Shown here: positions 26,516 through 34,324 of the stretch, piece after piece
How positions within the stretch are numbered: the stretch's first letter is position 1
Layout: each line of letters starts with the position of its first letter
Source of the DNA: Streptomyces nymphaeiformis
Lineage (GTDB): Bacteria > Actinomycetota > Actinomycetes > Streptomycetales > Streptomycetaceae
Assembly (NCBI RefSeq): GCF_014203895.1
Contig: NZ_JACHJY010000010.1
Coordinates: 186,001-250,000, forward strand
Length of the DNA stretch: 64,000 nt
Reading direction: 5' to 3'
Translations under genes and position numbers: made by a program
The notes under the pieces: generated by a model
The model's database searches: none
What the model was told of the DNA's origin: nothing
The model's input: only the letters and a program-made list of their open reading frames with translations

Positions 26516-27931
26516 ATGGCCACGCAAGCAGGTCATTCGCATGCCGGGACACGGGACGAGGGGCGGCCGACGGGGGAGGAGGCCTCGACGGAAGCTCCGG
26601 TTGTCGTCGAGGGGCCGAGGGGGGTGCCCTTCCTCGGGAACCTGCCCGCCTTCGGGAAGAACCCCCTCGCGTTCTTCGAGGAGCTGCGGGGGCGGGGTGA
26701 CTTCGTCCGCTGGCGCTTCGGCGCCAAGCCCTCGCTCTTCATCGCGGACCCCGAAGCCGTCGGCGAGCTCCTCACGGAGGTCGAGCGCACCTTCGACCAG
26801 CCCGACCTGGGCATCGCCTTCCGTACGCTCCTGGGCAACGGCGTCATCGTCTCCAAGGGCGCGGACTGGCGGCGCAAGCGGTCCCTCGTGCAGCCCTCCG
26901 TCCGCCCGAAGCAGGTCCGCTCCTACGCGGCGACGATGGCCGAGTGCGCCGTCGCCCTCGCCGACCGGTGGAGCGACGGGCAGCGGGTCGACGTCAAGAA
27001 GGAGATGGCCGCCCTCACCCAACTCGTCGCCGTCCGCACCATCTTCGGCGTCGACACGGCGGCGGACGCCGAGGCCATCGGGCAGGCCATGGACATCGCG
27101 CAGAAGGAGATCGGGGCCGAGTTCAGCGGCATCGGAGCGGTCCTGCCCGACTGGGTCCCCACCCCCGGCCGCGCCCGGATCAAGCGTGCCACCGCCGTCA
27201 TCGACGCGGAGGTCGCCCGCGTCGTGTCCCAGCACCGGGACGGCGAGACCGAGCGTCCCGACCTGCTCAGCCGTCTGCTCGCCGCAAGGGACGAGACCGG
27301 CGCGGCGCTCTCCGACCAGGAGATACGGGACGAGACCGTCACCCTCTACATCGGCGGCCACGAGACGACGAGCTCCACCCTCGTCTGGGCCTGGTACCTG
27401 CTCTCCCGCAACCCCCGGGTCCGCGAGGCGCTCACGGACGAGCTCGACCGGGTCCTCGCCGACCACGAGCCCGGCTACGACGACTACGCGTCCCTGACGT
27501 ACACCCAGGCGGTCATCAAGGAGACCCTCCGGCTGTACCCCACGATCTGGCTGCTCACCGGCCTGGCGAAGGAGGGCGCCACCCTCCGCGGCATGCCCGT
27601 GCCCGCCGGCACCCGCGTCTGGTCCAGCCAGTGGGCGACCCACCGCGACCCCCGGTGGTACGGCGACGCCGAGGCCTTCCGCCCCGAGCGGTGGATCGAC
27701 CAGGAGGGCGAACCGGCCCAGGAGATACCCGAATACGCCTGGTTCCCCTTCGGCGGCGGCCCCCGGGTCTGCCTCGGCACCCGCTTCGCCCTCGTCGAGG
27801 CGGTCCTCGTCCTCGCGGTCCTGGCCCGCCGCTACCACCTGGACCTCACGACGGACGAGATCCTCCCGGTCCCCAGCCTCACCCTCCAGCCGGACCGCGA
27901 CGTCCTCGCCACGGTCCGGGCGCGGAAGTGA
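26516..27931 (+). CDS. Cytochrome P450
   Basis: A 471-residue P450. The I-helix oxygen-activating motif GGHETTSS, K-helix ETLRLYP (ExxR), the PERF-like FRPERW and the heme-binding FPFGGGPRVCLG with the cysteine thiolate are all present. An N-terminal extension of about 35 residues (QAGHSHAGTRDEGRPTGEEAST) precedes the VEGPRGVPFLGNL proline-rich hinge and is not a membrane anchor, so it is probably soluble. ATG at 26516 follows GGGGAGGGGA. Substrate unknown. It is followed after 26 bases by a methyltransferase gene. A redox ferredoxin is encoded at 7468. Confidence 0.95.
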   Translation: MATQAGHSHAGTRDEGRPTGEEASTEAPVVVEGPRGVPFLGNLPAFGKNPLAFFEELRGRGDFVRWRFGAKPSLFIADPEAVGELLTEVERTFDQPDLGIAFRTLLGNGVIVSKGADWRRKRSLVQPSVRPKQVRSYAATMAECAVALADRWSDGQRVDVKKEMAALTQLVAVRTIFGVDTAADAEAIGQAMDIAQKEIGAEFSGIGAVLPDWVPTPGRARIKRATAVIDAEVARVVSQHRDGETERPDLLSRLLAARDETGAALSDQEIRDETVTLYIGGHETTSSTLVWAWYLLSRNPRVREALTDELDRVLADHEPGYDDYASLTYTQAVIKETLRLYPTIWLLTGLAKEGATLRGMPVPAGTRVWSSQWATHRDPRWYGDAEAFRPERWIDQEGEPAQEIPEYAWFPFGGGPRVCLGTRFALVEAVLVLAVLARRYHLDLTTDEILPVPSLTLQPDRDVLATVRARK

Positions 27932-27945
27932 GACGCGGCTGACGT

Positions 27946-27951
27946 TATCGT
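27946..27951 (+). promoter_or_regulatory. Candidate -10 box of leaderless methyltransferase transcript
   Basis: TATCGT ends six bases before the ATG at 27958; lies just past the P450 stop codon. Confidence 0.5.
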
Positions 27952-27957
27952 CGCGGA

Positions 27958-28761
27958 ATGGCTCAAGATCACGAAAAGTTCGACACCGCGATGGCCACCT
28001 GGCAGGAATGGCAGGACGCCCCCTGGGGCCGCCTCCGCTACACGCTCGCCGAGGCGAACCTGATGCGCCACCTCGACGAGGGCCCCGGGGGCGGGCCGCT
28101 GCGGATCCTCGACCTCGCGGGCGGCGACGGCGGTGACGCGATGCGGCTCGCCGCGCAGGGTCACCACGTCACCGTCGTCGACCTCGCGCCGGCCATGCTG
28201 GCCGCGGCGGAGGCGCGGGCCGAGGAGAGGGGGCTGACGGAGCGGGTGACCTGTGTCAGGGCCGATGTGCACGCACTGCCGGCGGAGATCACCGGGGGCG
28301 GCTTCGACGTGGTGCTGTGCCACAACCTGCTGCAGTACGTGGACGACGTGCCCGACACCCTGGCGACGGCGCTGGCCCCGCTGAAGGAAGGAGGCTTGTT
28401 CTCCGTGATGGCGATCAACCGGCACTCGGCGCCCCTGAACATCGCCGTCCGGGAGCTGGACCCTGCCGCCGCCCTGGCGGCCCTGGATGGCAACCGGCTC
28501 CGGAACGAGATGTTCGACTCCGACCTGGCCCTCCACACGGCGGAGGAGATCATCCCGGTCCTGGAGAACCTCGGCTGCCAGGACGTTCGCCACTACGGCA
28601 TCCGCAGCTTCTGCGACTACCTCACCGACGACGCCCGCAAGTACGACCCGGCGTACTACGCGGACCTGGAACGCCTGGAACTCGCCACGACCGCGCGTGC
28701 TCCCTACATGCACACGGCACGACTCTTCCAGCTCACGGCGCGGAAGGGGACGACCGTCTGA
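27958..28761 (+). CDS. Class I SAM-dependent methyltransferase
   Basis: A 267-residue methyltransferase with motif I ILDLAGGDGGDAMRLAAQGHHVTVVDLAPAML at about residues 50-80 and motif IV FDVVLCHNLLQYVDD at about 117-131. The fold matches CmoA/UbiE-like small-molecule or tRNA-modifying methyltransferases but I cannot fix the substrate. It follows the P450 closely, which could mean a shared modification pathway, yet an apparent own -10 box argues for independent expression. Confidence 0.88.
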   Translation: MAQDHEKFDTAMATWQEWQDAPWGRLRYTLAEANLMRHLDEGPGGGPLRILDLAGGDGGDAMRLAAQGHHVTVVDLAPAMLAAAEARAEERGLTERVTCVRADVHALPAEITGGGFDVVLCHNLLQYVDDVPDTLATALAPLKEGGLFSVMAINRHSAPLNIAVRELDPAAALAALDGNRLRNEMFDSDLALHTAEEIIPVLENLGCQDVRHYGIRSFCDYLTDDARKYDPAYYADLERLELATTARAPYMHTARLFQLTARKGTTV

Positions 28762-28782
28762 CGGGCCGTCGGCCCCGTGCGG

Positions 28783-29715
28783 TCAGCGCCCGGCCGTGGC
28801 GAGGGATTCGGCCAGGTGTCGGAGGTCCTCGGCGGTGAGGACGCGGTCGGCGGAGCCGGGGAGGGGGACGTGGAGGAGGGGCGTCCAGCGGGTGGGGATG
28901 GCGTCGGGTCCGTACACCGCGCCCGCGAGGGTGCCCGTCACGGCCGCCACCGTGTCGGTGTCGCCGCCGAGGTCGACGGCGGCGGCGAGAGCCTCCTCGA
29001 AGGAGCCGGTGGTGCGCAGCGCCCAGACCGCCGAGCCGAGACAGGGCCAGACCGCCCCGTTGAACTCGGTGGCGTCGGACGGCTGCCAGTCGGGGGCGAG
29101 GGCGGTCGCCCAGCGCTCGCGGTGTGCGGGGGTCACCTCGGCCAGCGTGGCGGGCACTGCGGCGAGCGGGTCCTCGCCGAGGAGGGCGACCCGGACCAGT
29201 TCGTGGAGGATCGCCGTGCCCTCCCAGGCGGCGCCGTCGCCATGCGTCAGGGCGGCGATGCGCCGGGCGGCCTCCATCGTGTGGTCCCGGCCCCGCGTCG
29301 CGAAGTAGACGGCCGAGGTCGAGGCCCGCATCAGCGAACCGTTCCCGGCGGCGCGCCCGTTGACCTGGAAGTGAAGCGCGGCCGCGACGTCCCAGGGGTC
29401 GCCGCCCAGGAGGACCTGCTCGGTCTGCAGGCCGATGTCCTTGGGGGCGGCAGCCGCCCAGCGCTGGAAGCGGGCGAAGACGTCCGGCAGGTCGAGGCCG
29501 CCCCGTTCGAGGAGGGACTCCCCGACGAGGACCGCCATCTGCGTGTCGTCCGTCGCCTCGCCCGGATCCCAGCCCCCGCCCCCGCACAACTCCCCGACGC
29601 CGTCGGGGAATCGCTCCCGGAAGACACCGGGCAGGCCGAACTCGAAGGGAGCTCCCAGCGCGTCCCCGACGGCGGAACCCAGTACGGCGCCCACGGCGCG
29701 GTCGATGTCCGGCAT
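28783..29715 (-). CDS. ADP-ribosylglycohydrolase family protein
   Basis: A 310-residue DraG-like protein that would remove ADP-ribose or related groups. Metal-binding motifs are in place: GSAVGDALGAPFEF near the N-terminus, the acidic DDTQMAV triad, and GGDTDTVAAVTGTLAGAVYG near the C-terminus. The ATG at 29715 has a TACCCT -10 box six bases upstream, so the mRNA is probably leaderless. The first 144 coding bases and the promoter are present again, exactly, in the upstream tandem copy. The natural target cannot be inferred. Confidence 0.9.
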   Translation of the reverse strand: MPDIDRAVGAVLGSAVGDALGAPFEFGLPGVFRERFPDGVGELCGGGGWDPGEATDDTQMAVLVGESLLERGGLDLPDVFARFQRWAAAAPKDIGLQTEQVLLGGDPWDVAAALHFQVNGRAAGNGSLMRASTSAVYFATRGRDHTMEAARRIAALTHGDGAAWEGTAILHELVRVALLGEDPLAAVPATLAEVTPAHRERWATALAPDWQPSDATEFNGAVWPCLGSAVWALRTTGSFEEALAAAVDLGGDTDTVAAVTGTLAGAVYGPDAIPTRWTPLLHVPLPGSADRVLTAEDLRHLAESLATAGR

Positions 29716-29744
29716 CCGGTCAGGGTAGACCGAGCGGCCACCTC
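29572..29744. repeat. 173-bp exact tandem duplication, copy 1 (functional 5' end)
   Basis: Contains codons 1-48 of the ADP-ribosylglycohydrolase gene (29715 leftwards) plus 29 bases upstream with the presumed promoter. Identical over its full length to 29745-29917. Confidence 0.95.
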
Positions 29745-29888
29745 GCCCCCGCCCCCGCACAACTCCCCGACGCCGTCGGGGAATCGCTCCCGGAAGACAC
29801 CGGGCAGGCCGAACTCGAAGGGAGCTCCCAGCGCGTCCCCGACGGCGGAACCCAGTACGGCGCCCACGGCGCGGTCGATGTCCGGCAT
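29745..29888 (-). pseudogene. Duplicated 5' fragment of the ADP-ribosylglycohydrolase gene
   Basis: The copied ATG is at 29888 with its own TACCCT box. It encodes the same 48 residues (MPDIDRAVGAVLGSAVGDAL...) and then runs into the copy-1 promoter in another frame, giving a 185-residue hybrid with a nonsense tail ending at 29331. Transcription from this copy would read through the true gene's promoter. Either a very recent slippage/recombination event or an assembly artefact. Confidence 0.85.
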
Positions 29889-29917
29889 CCGGTCAGGGTA
29901 GACCGAGCGGCCACCTC
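29745..29917. repeat. 173-bp exact tandem duplication, copy 2
   Basis: Second copy, in direct orientation and immediately adjacent. 173 is not a multiple of three, so reading from the duplicated start shifts frame at the junction. Confidence 0.95.
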
Positions 29918-29952
29918 GTCCCCGCGGTGGCCGGTGGTCCGCCCCCAGGACG

Positions 29953-30402
29953 TCACGCCCGTACGAGCGACGGTTGTTGCTTCCTCCTGGACGTCCAGAT
30001 CGCGCGGACGGCCAGGAACAGGGGCAGCCCGATCGGCGAGAGGAGGATGGTCACGAGGAGCACCGGGGCCATCAGGAGCGGGGAGATCGAGAGCCGGCGG
30101 GACTCGCGGTACATCCACTGGCCGAGGAGGAGGTCCCAGGCGATGACCTGGGCCCAGAGGGCGCCCGCGCCGTTCGCGAGGGCGGTGAGGTCGCGGAAGA
30201 CGTCGATGTCGGGGCTGCTGACCGCCGCCCACAGTTCGGGCAGGACCGGGGCGGCGAACACCGCCCACAGGGCCAGGATCGGCAGGACGGTCAGCGGTGA
30301 GGCCGCGAGCCGTTCTGTGACCCGCCGGCGCGGCGCGAAGATCATCAGCAGCCAGACCGGCGCCGCGAGGAGGAACGTGAGCTCGAAGAGGAAGCCGGTC
30401 AT
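29953..30402 (-). CDS. ABA4-like (DUF4281) membrane protein
   Basis: A 149-residue protein with four predicted transmembrane helices. MTGFLFELTFLLAAPVWLLMIFAPR at the start, VLPELWAAVSSPDIDVFRDLTALAN in the middle and WAQVIAWDLLLGQWMYRESRRL, then PLLMAPVLLVTILLSPIGLPLFLAVRAIW, match the ABA4-like family named for plant abscisic-acid-deficient 4, involved in neoxanthin synthesis. The bacterial function is unknown. Its ATG overlaps the stop of the upstream gene (ATGA), so the two are translationally coupled. Confidence 0.85.
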   Translation of the reverse strand: MTGFLFELTFLLAAPVWLLMIFAPRRRVTERLAASPLTVLPILALWAVFAAPVLPELWAAVSSPDIDVFRDLTALANGAGALWAQVIAWDLLLGQWMYRESRRLSISPLLMAPVLLVTILLSPIGLPLFLAVRAIWTSRRKQQPSLVRA

Positions 30403-31397
30403 GCCGTGACCTTCTCGGTGCGGGAGGGGGAGGTGGTGGTCTTGGGGGTGCGGAGGGACAGCGCCGCTGCCGCCCCGCCCACGAGCACGATCGCGGCCGC
30501 GCCCGCCAGCGTCGCGCCGTCCGGTGCGAACAGCGCCTGACCGCGCAGGGCCTGCCAGGTCAGCAGGACGAAGGTCGCCGCGTACGCCGCCGAGGCCGTG
30601 AGCGTGAGGCGCAGCCGTACCCGCTCGTCGGCCAGGCGGACCAGGCCCGGGAATCGGGTGGCGAGGGCGGCCAGGGCGATCAGCAGCAGCGGGAGCAGCT
30701 GGAGCGCGTGCATGCCGAAGAAGTGCGGGATCCGCAGGTCGCCGCCATTGCTCGCCCAGCCGGTGATCGGCATCGACGGGCCGCCGTCCGGGACGCCGAC
30801 GCTGTGGGCGCCGACGATCGTCGGGTTGTCGGTGGCCAGCTGTTCCGGCGTCGGACGGACCATCAGGAAGCCGACGGCCGCGCCCGCAAGGGCGATCAGG
30901 GAGGACAGTCGGACCGCCCAGGCCATCGCCCGGTCGAGGATCCGGGCGCGGAGCAGGAGCACCGCGATGACCAGGGCGCACAGCCAGAGCACGGCGACGG
31001 TGCCGCCCATGATCTGGAAGACGGCGGTGTCGAAGGGGGTGGCCTGGTTGAAGTGGCTCTGGGTGCCGCGGACCACCTGGAGGGTGATCAGCACCATCTC
31101 GACGACGCTGGCGACGGTGAGCACCGTCCCGGCCCACCAGCCGGCCCGCCGGCCGCGGGGGAGCAGTGAGAGCATCCAGGCCAGCGAGAGCCCGTAGGCG
31201 ACGAACGAGACCGAGAACTTGAACGGCTTGGTCCAGATGGGGACGCCGACCAGCATCCGGTCGTCGACGACGATGCCGACGGCGGAGACGACGGCGAGGA
31301 CGGCCATCGAGGCGGAGAACCAGACCAGGGGGCGGTGAAGCCGGGCCGGTGGCGTGACCGAGGTGTGCGGGCGTGACGAAGACGGTGACGAAGACAT
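30399..31397 (-). CDS. Multi-pass membrane protein of unknown function
   Basis: A 332-residue protein with about eight predicted helices. I do not recognise a named family. Conserved-looking elements are WTKPFKFSVSF in helix 2, TQSHFNQATPFDTAVFQIMGG between helices, and GPSMPITGWASNGGDLRIPHFFGMHALQLLPL. The histidines in HFFGMHALQ face a likely membrane cofactor or lipid ligand, but that is inference. The ATG at 31397 follows GGGGGGA. It is coupled to the ABA4-like gene and divergent from a MerR gene that probably controls both through the palindromes between them. Confidence 0.75.
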   Translation of the reverse strand: MSSSPSSSRPHTSVTPPARLHRPLVWFSASMAVLAVVSAVGIVVDDRMLVGVPIWTKPFKFSVSFVAYGLSLAWMLSLLPRGRRAGWWAGTVLTVASVVEMVLITLQVVRGTQSHFNQATPFDTAVFQIMGGTVAVLWLCALVIAVLLLRARILDRAMAWAVRLSSLIALAGAAVGFLMVRPTPEQLATDNPTIVGAHSVGVPDGGPSMPITGWASNGGDLRIPHFFGMHALQLLPLLLIALAALATRFPGLVRLADERVRLRLTLTASAAYAATFVLLTWQALRGQALFAPDGATLAGAAAIVLVGGAAAALSLRTPKTTTSPSRTEKVTA

Positions 31398-31420
31398 ACG
31401 GATCCCCCCGTGATCTATGG

Positions 31421-31456
31421 ATAGTGGCACTCGCCGCTATCTGATAGCGCCACTAT
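31421..31456. promoter_or_regulatory. Nested palindromes in the divergent MerR promoter region
   Basis: Outer inverted repeat ATAGTGGC (31421-31428) and GCCACTAT (31449-31456) encloses an inner perfect palindrome CGCTATC-T-GATAGCG (31435-31449). TATGAT at 31458-31463 looks like a -10 box facing the MerR gene, and ATAGAT on the other strand faces the membrane pair. Dyad symmetry at a shared promoter is typical of MerR-family control. Confidence 0.6.
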
Positions 31457-31513
31457 CTATGATGGAGTTGTCGGTCGGCAAGGCCGGAGAGGAATCTGGA
31501 AGGTGAACGCGCT

Positions 31514-32164
31514 GTGCGCATCGGAGAGTTGAGCCGCAGGACCGGGGTGTCGGTGCCGACGATCAAGTTCTACGTACGGGAAGGGCTGCTGCCCGCCGGT
31601 GAGCTGACGAGCCCGAACCAGGCTTCGTACGGAGAGACGCACGTGCGGCGGCTCCGCCTGATCCGGGCGCTCCTCGACGTGGGCGGCCTGTCGGTGGCGG
31701 CGATCCGGGGCGTGGTGGTCGCGGTCGACGATCCCGAGGAGTCGGTGCACGACGTGCTGGGCGAGGCGACCAAGCCCTTGGTGCCGCGCTACGACCGCGA
31801 GCCCGGGGACGGCGTCGAGGAGGCGCGGAAGACGGTCGCCGGGCTGATCGCGGCGCGCGGCTGGCACGCCGACCCGGCCGGACCGGCGGCGGAGGCCCTC
31901 GCGGTGACCCTCGTGGCGCTCGCCGATCTCGGGCACGGCCGGTTCGTCGAGGTCCTGGACACGTACGCGGACGCGGCGGAGAAGGTCGCGCGGGCCGACC
32001 TGGAGTACGTGGCGCAGCACGTGGCGCGGGAGGAGTTCGTCGAGAGCGCGGTCGTCGGCACGGTCCTCGGCGACGCGATGTTCTCCTCGCTGCGCCGCCT
32101 GGCCCACATGGACGCCTCGAACCAGGTCTTCGGCCCGCAGGAGCAGGGCGGGGGAGCGGAGTGA
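31514..32164 (+). CDS. MerR-family transcriptional regulator
   Basis: A 216-residue MerR-type regulator with the winged helix at residues 1-70 (MRIGELSRRTGVSVPTIKFYVREGLLP, then SYGETHVRRLRLIRALLDVGGLSVAAIR) and a C-terminal effector domain without the cysteine triads of metal sensors. It therefore probably senses an organic ligand. GTG at 31514 is preceded by GGAAGGTG. It sits divergent to the ABA4-like operon and is likely autoregulated through the palindromes at 31421-31456. Confidence 0.9.
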   Translation: MRIGELSRRTGVSVPTIKFYVREGLLPAGELTSPNQASYGETHVRRLRLIRALLDVGGLSVAAIRGVVVAVDDPEESVHDVLGEATKPLVPRYDREPGDGVEEARKTVAGLIAARGWHADPAGPAAEALAVTLVALADLGHGRFVEVLDTYADAAEKVARADLEYVAQHVAREEFVESAVVGTVLGDAMFSSLRRLAHMDASNQVFGPQEQGGGAE

Positions 32165-32167
32165 CGA

Positions 32168-32200
32168 AGGGGCCCGGGGCTTTCGCCGCCCCGGGCCCCT
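32168..32200. terminator. Bidirectional terminator hairpin
   Basis: Perfect 13-bp arms AGGGGCCCGGGGC and GCCCCGGGCCCCT with a 7-base loop, between the convergent MerR and siderophore-protein genes. Confidence 0.8.
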
Positions 32201-32204
32201 CGTC

Positions 32205-33041
32205 TCAGTTCTCCTGCTCGCGCTCCACCTGGTCGTTCCACTCGCGCTTCATCGCGCGCCAGCCCTCGTCCGTCTTGCCCAGGCGCCAGTAGCCCGAGAT
32301 CGACAGGCGCTCCCGGGGCACGCCCCGGTCGAGCCGCAGGTGCCGGCGCAGCTCCTTGACGAAGCCCGCCTCGCCGTGGACGAAGGCGTGCACGTCGCCC
32401 GCCGGGAAGTCCAGGGTCGTGACCGCCTCGACCAGCGCCTCGCCCGTCGGGCGGTCGCCCCGGTGCAGCCAGGTGACGTCTATGCCCGTCGCCGTGGCCA
32501 GCTTCTGCTCCTCGGCCGCGTCCGCGATCTCGATCAGGACGTGCGCCCTGGCCCCCTCGGGCAGCTGCTCCAAGGCCACCGCGATCGCCGGCAGCGCGCT
32601 CTCGTCACCGGCGAGCAGGTGCCAGTCCGCCGCGGCGTCCGGCGCGTAGCCGCCGCCGGGGCCGAGGAAGCGCACGGTCTCGCCCGCCCGGGCGCGCGCC
32701 GCCCACGGGCCCGCCAGGCCCTCGTCGCCGTGGACCACGAAGTCGATGGTCAGCTCGCGGTGGACCGGGTCCCAGGCCCGCACCGTGTACGTCCGCGTCG
32801 TCGGCCACTGCTCCCGGGGGAACTCCGCCCGGATCCGCTCCATGTCGAACGGCTCCGGGTAGGAGACGCCCTCCGGGGCGAAGAGCAGCTTCACGTAGTG
32901 GTCGGTGTACGTGTCCGCCGCGAAGCCGTCGAGTCCGGGACCGCCCAGCACGACCCGCACCATGTGCGGGGTGATCCGCTCGGTGTGCACCACACGCGCT
33001 TCGGTGGCCTTCGGTGCCTTGCGGGCCGGCTGCTCTGCCAC
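32205..33041 (-). CDS. Siderophore-interacting protein (FAD ferric-siderophore reductase)
   Basis: A 278-residue SIP-family flavoprotein expected to reduce ferric siderophores in the cytosol. The FAD-binding motif TRTYTVRAWDPVHRELTIDFVVHGDEGLAGPWAARA and FLGPGGGYAP, then the NAD(P)H-domain LLAGDESALPAIAVALEQLP, are visible, and the C-terminal YWRLGKTDEGWRAMKREWNDQ is the family signature. I chose the GTG at 33041, preceded by CAGGAGA. A palindromic iron box lies 26 bases upstream, so expression should rise under iron starvation. No siderophore synthesis genes are adjacent. Confidence 0.93.
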   Translation of the reverse strand: MAEQPARKAPKATEARVVHTERITPHMVRVVLGGPGLDGFAADTYTDHYVKLLFAPEGVSYPEPFDMERIRAEFPREQWPTTRTYTVRAWDPVHRELTIDFVVHGDEGLAGPWAARARAGETVRFLGPGGGYAPDAAADWHLLAGDESALPAIAVALEQLPEGARAHVLIEIADAAEEQKLATATGIDVTWLHRGDRPTGEALVEAVTTLDFPAGDVHAFVHGEAGFVKELRRHLRLDRGVPRERLSISGYWRLGKTDEGWRAMKREWNDQVEREQEN

Positions 33042-33066
33042 GACGGGCTCTCCTGACTCTGCGTAC

Positions 33067-33085
33067 TTAGGTATGCCTAAGCTAG
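33067..33085. promoter_or_regulatory. Iron box (DmdR/IdeR-type operator)
   Basis: TTAGGTATGCCTAAGCTAG closely follows the actinomycete IdeR/DmdR operator consensus TTAGGTTAGGCTAACCTAA, and contains the core inverted repeat TTAGG...CCTAA. It lies directly upstream of the siderophore-interacting protein gene. Confidence 0.85.
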
Positions 33086-33132
33086 CATCCCGTGGCAAGT
33101 GGGGCCCAGAGCCGCCGGTGAGACCCGCGTGC

Positions 33133-34065
33133 TCAGCGCTCCAGGACCGGCAGGAGACGGCCCACGGCGCCGCCCAGACCCCAGCGCTTCACCAGCGCCT
33201 CCAGGGCCGCCGGATCGCGGGGAGCGGCCGGCAGCGCCGGGTCGAACTCCGGGAGCGGCGCGTCGGCGGCGACCCGCACCACCGTCGGCGCCACGTCCAG
33301 GTACGCGGCCGCCTCCACGATCCCGCGCCGCTTCGCCGGCGTCAGCTTCGACGTCCGGTCCTCCGCCGCCGCCCGGACGCCCGCCAGGTCCCCGTACTCC
33401 GTGATCAGCTGCGCGGCCGTCTTCTCGCCGATGCCCTTCACCCCGGGCAGCCCGTCGCTGGCGTCCCCGCGCAGTGCCGCGAAGTCGGCGTACTGGTCGG
33501 GCCGCACCCCGTACTTCGTCCGGATCAGCTCCGCGTCCACCAGGTCGCAGTCGCCGACGCCCTTGCGCGGGTAGAGCACGCGGATGCCCCGGGCGTCGTC
33601 CACCAGCTGGAACAGGTCGCGGTCGCCGGTGACGATGTCCACCGGCCCGCCGGCGCGCGCCGTCAGCGTCCCGATCACGTCGTCCGCCTCGAACCCCGCC
33701 GACCCGACCCGCGCGATGCCGAGCGCCGCCAGGACCTCCTCGATCACCGGCACCTGCGGGGACAGGGTGTCGGGGACCTCCTCCTCGTCGGGGCCCGTCT
33801 CCGTCTCCACGGCCACCCGGTGCGCCTTGTACGAGGGGATCAGGTCGACCCGCCACTGCGGCCGCCAGTCCTCGTCCCAGCAGGCCACCAGATCGTCGGG
33901 GCGGTGGTCCTGGACGAGCCGGGTGATGAAGTCGAGCAGCCCGCGCACGGCGTTCACCGGGGTGCCGTCCGGCGCCCGGACGGAGTCCGGCACGCCGAAG
34001 TACGCGCGGAAGTAGAGGCTGGCGGTGTCGAGGAGCATCAGGCGTCGCGTCACACCCCCGATCAT
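33133..34065 (-). CDS. 5'-3' exonuclease (FEN/flap nuclease domain)
   Basis: A 310-residue free-standing 5' nuclease resembling the N-terminal domain of DNA polymerase I. Metal-binding acidic residues are in LMLLDTASLYFRA, GFEADDVIGTL and the VTGDRDLFQL block, and the helix-hairpin-helix LPGVKGIGEKTAAQLITEYGDL is near residue 205. It would trim 5' flaps or RNA primers. The ATG at 34065 has GGTGGGG upstream; a GTG at 34053 after GGGGG is an alternative. Streptomycetes commonly carry such a stand-alone copy in addition to polA. Confidence 0.92.
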   Translation of the reverse strand: MIGGVTRRLMLLDTASLYFRAYFGVPDSVRAPDGTPVNAVRGLLDFITRLVQDHRPDDLVACWDEDWRPQWRVDLIPSYKAHRVAVETETGPDEEEVPDTLSPQVPVIEEVLAALGIARVGSAGFEADDVIGTLTARAGGPVDIVTGDRDLFQLVDDARGIRVLYPRKGVGDCDLVDAELIRTKYGVRPDQYADFAALRGDASDGLPGVKGIGEKTAAQLITEYGDLAGVRAAAEDRTSKLTPAKRRGIVEAAAYLDVAPTVVRVAADAPLPEFDPALPAAPRDPAALEALVKRWGLGGAVGRLLPVLER

Positions 34066-34324
34066 GCCGCACCCCACCGACAGTGCCCTCCGGGCGACAG
34101 GCCGTCGCGCGCTCCCCACCTCGGACCCGCCCGCGTGACCCCCGTCACCTTTGCGTTTGCAGCCTGTGAAGCCGGGCAGGCGCGAGCCCGGAGCGGAACC
34201 CGGTACGGAATTCAACGAAAAGGAATCCCGTACGCGACGGGCTCGCGGGCCGATCCCGCCCGCTCCACGGCCCAGCCGCGCGGGGGTGGTGGGGCCGTTC
34301 TTCATTGCTACCCGTGAGGTGTAT

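Noticed and set aside
29331..29888. 185-residue minus-strand frame starting at the duplicated ATG
   Set aside because: Only its first 48 codons are meaningful; the rest is a frameshifted reading of the true gene and its promoter, so recorded as a fragment.
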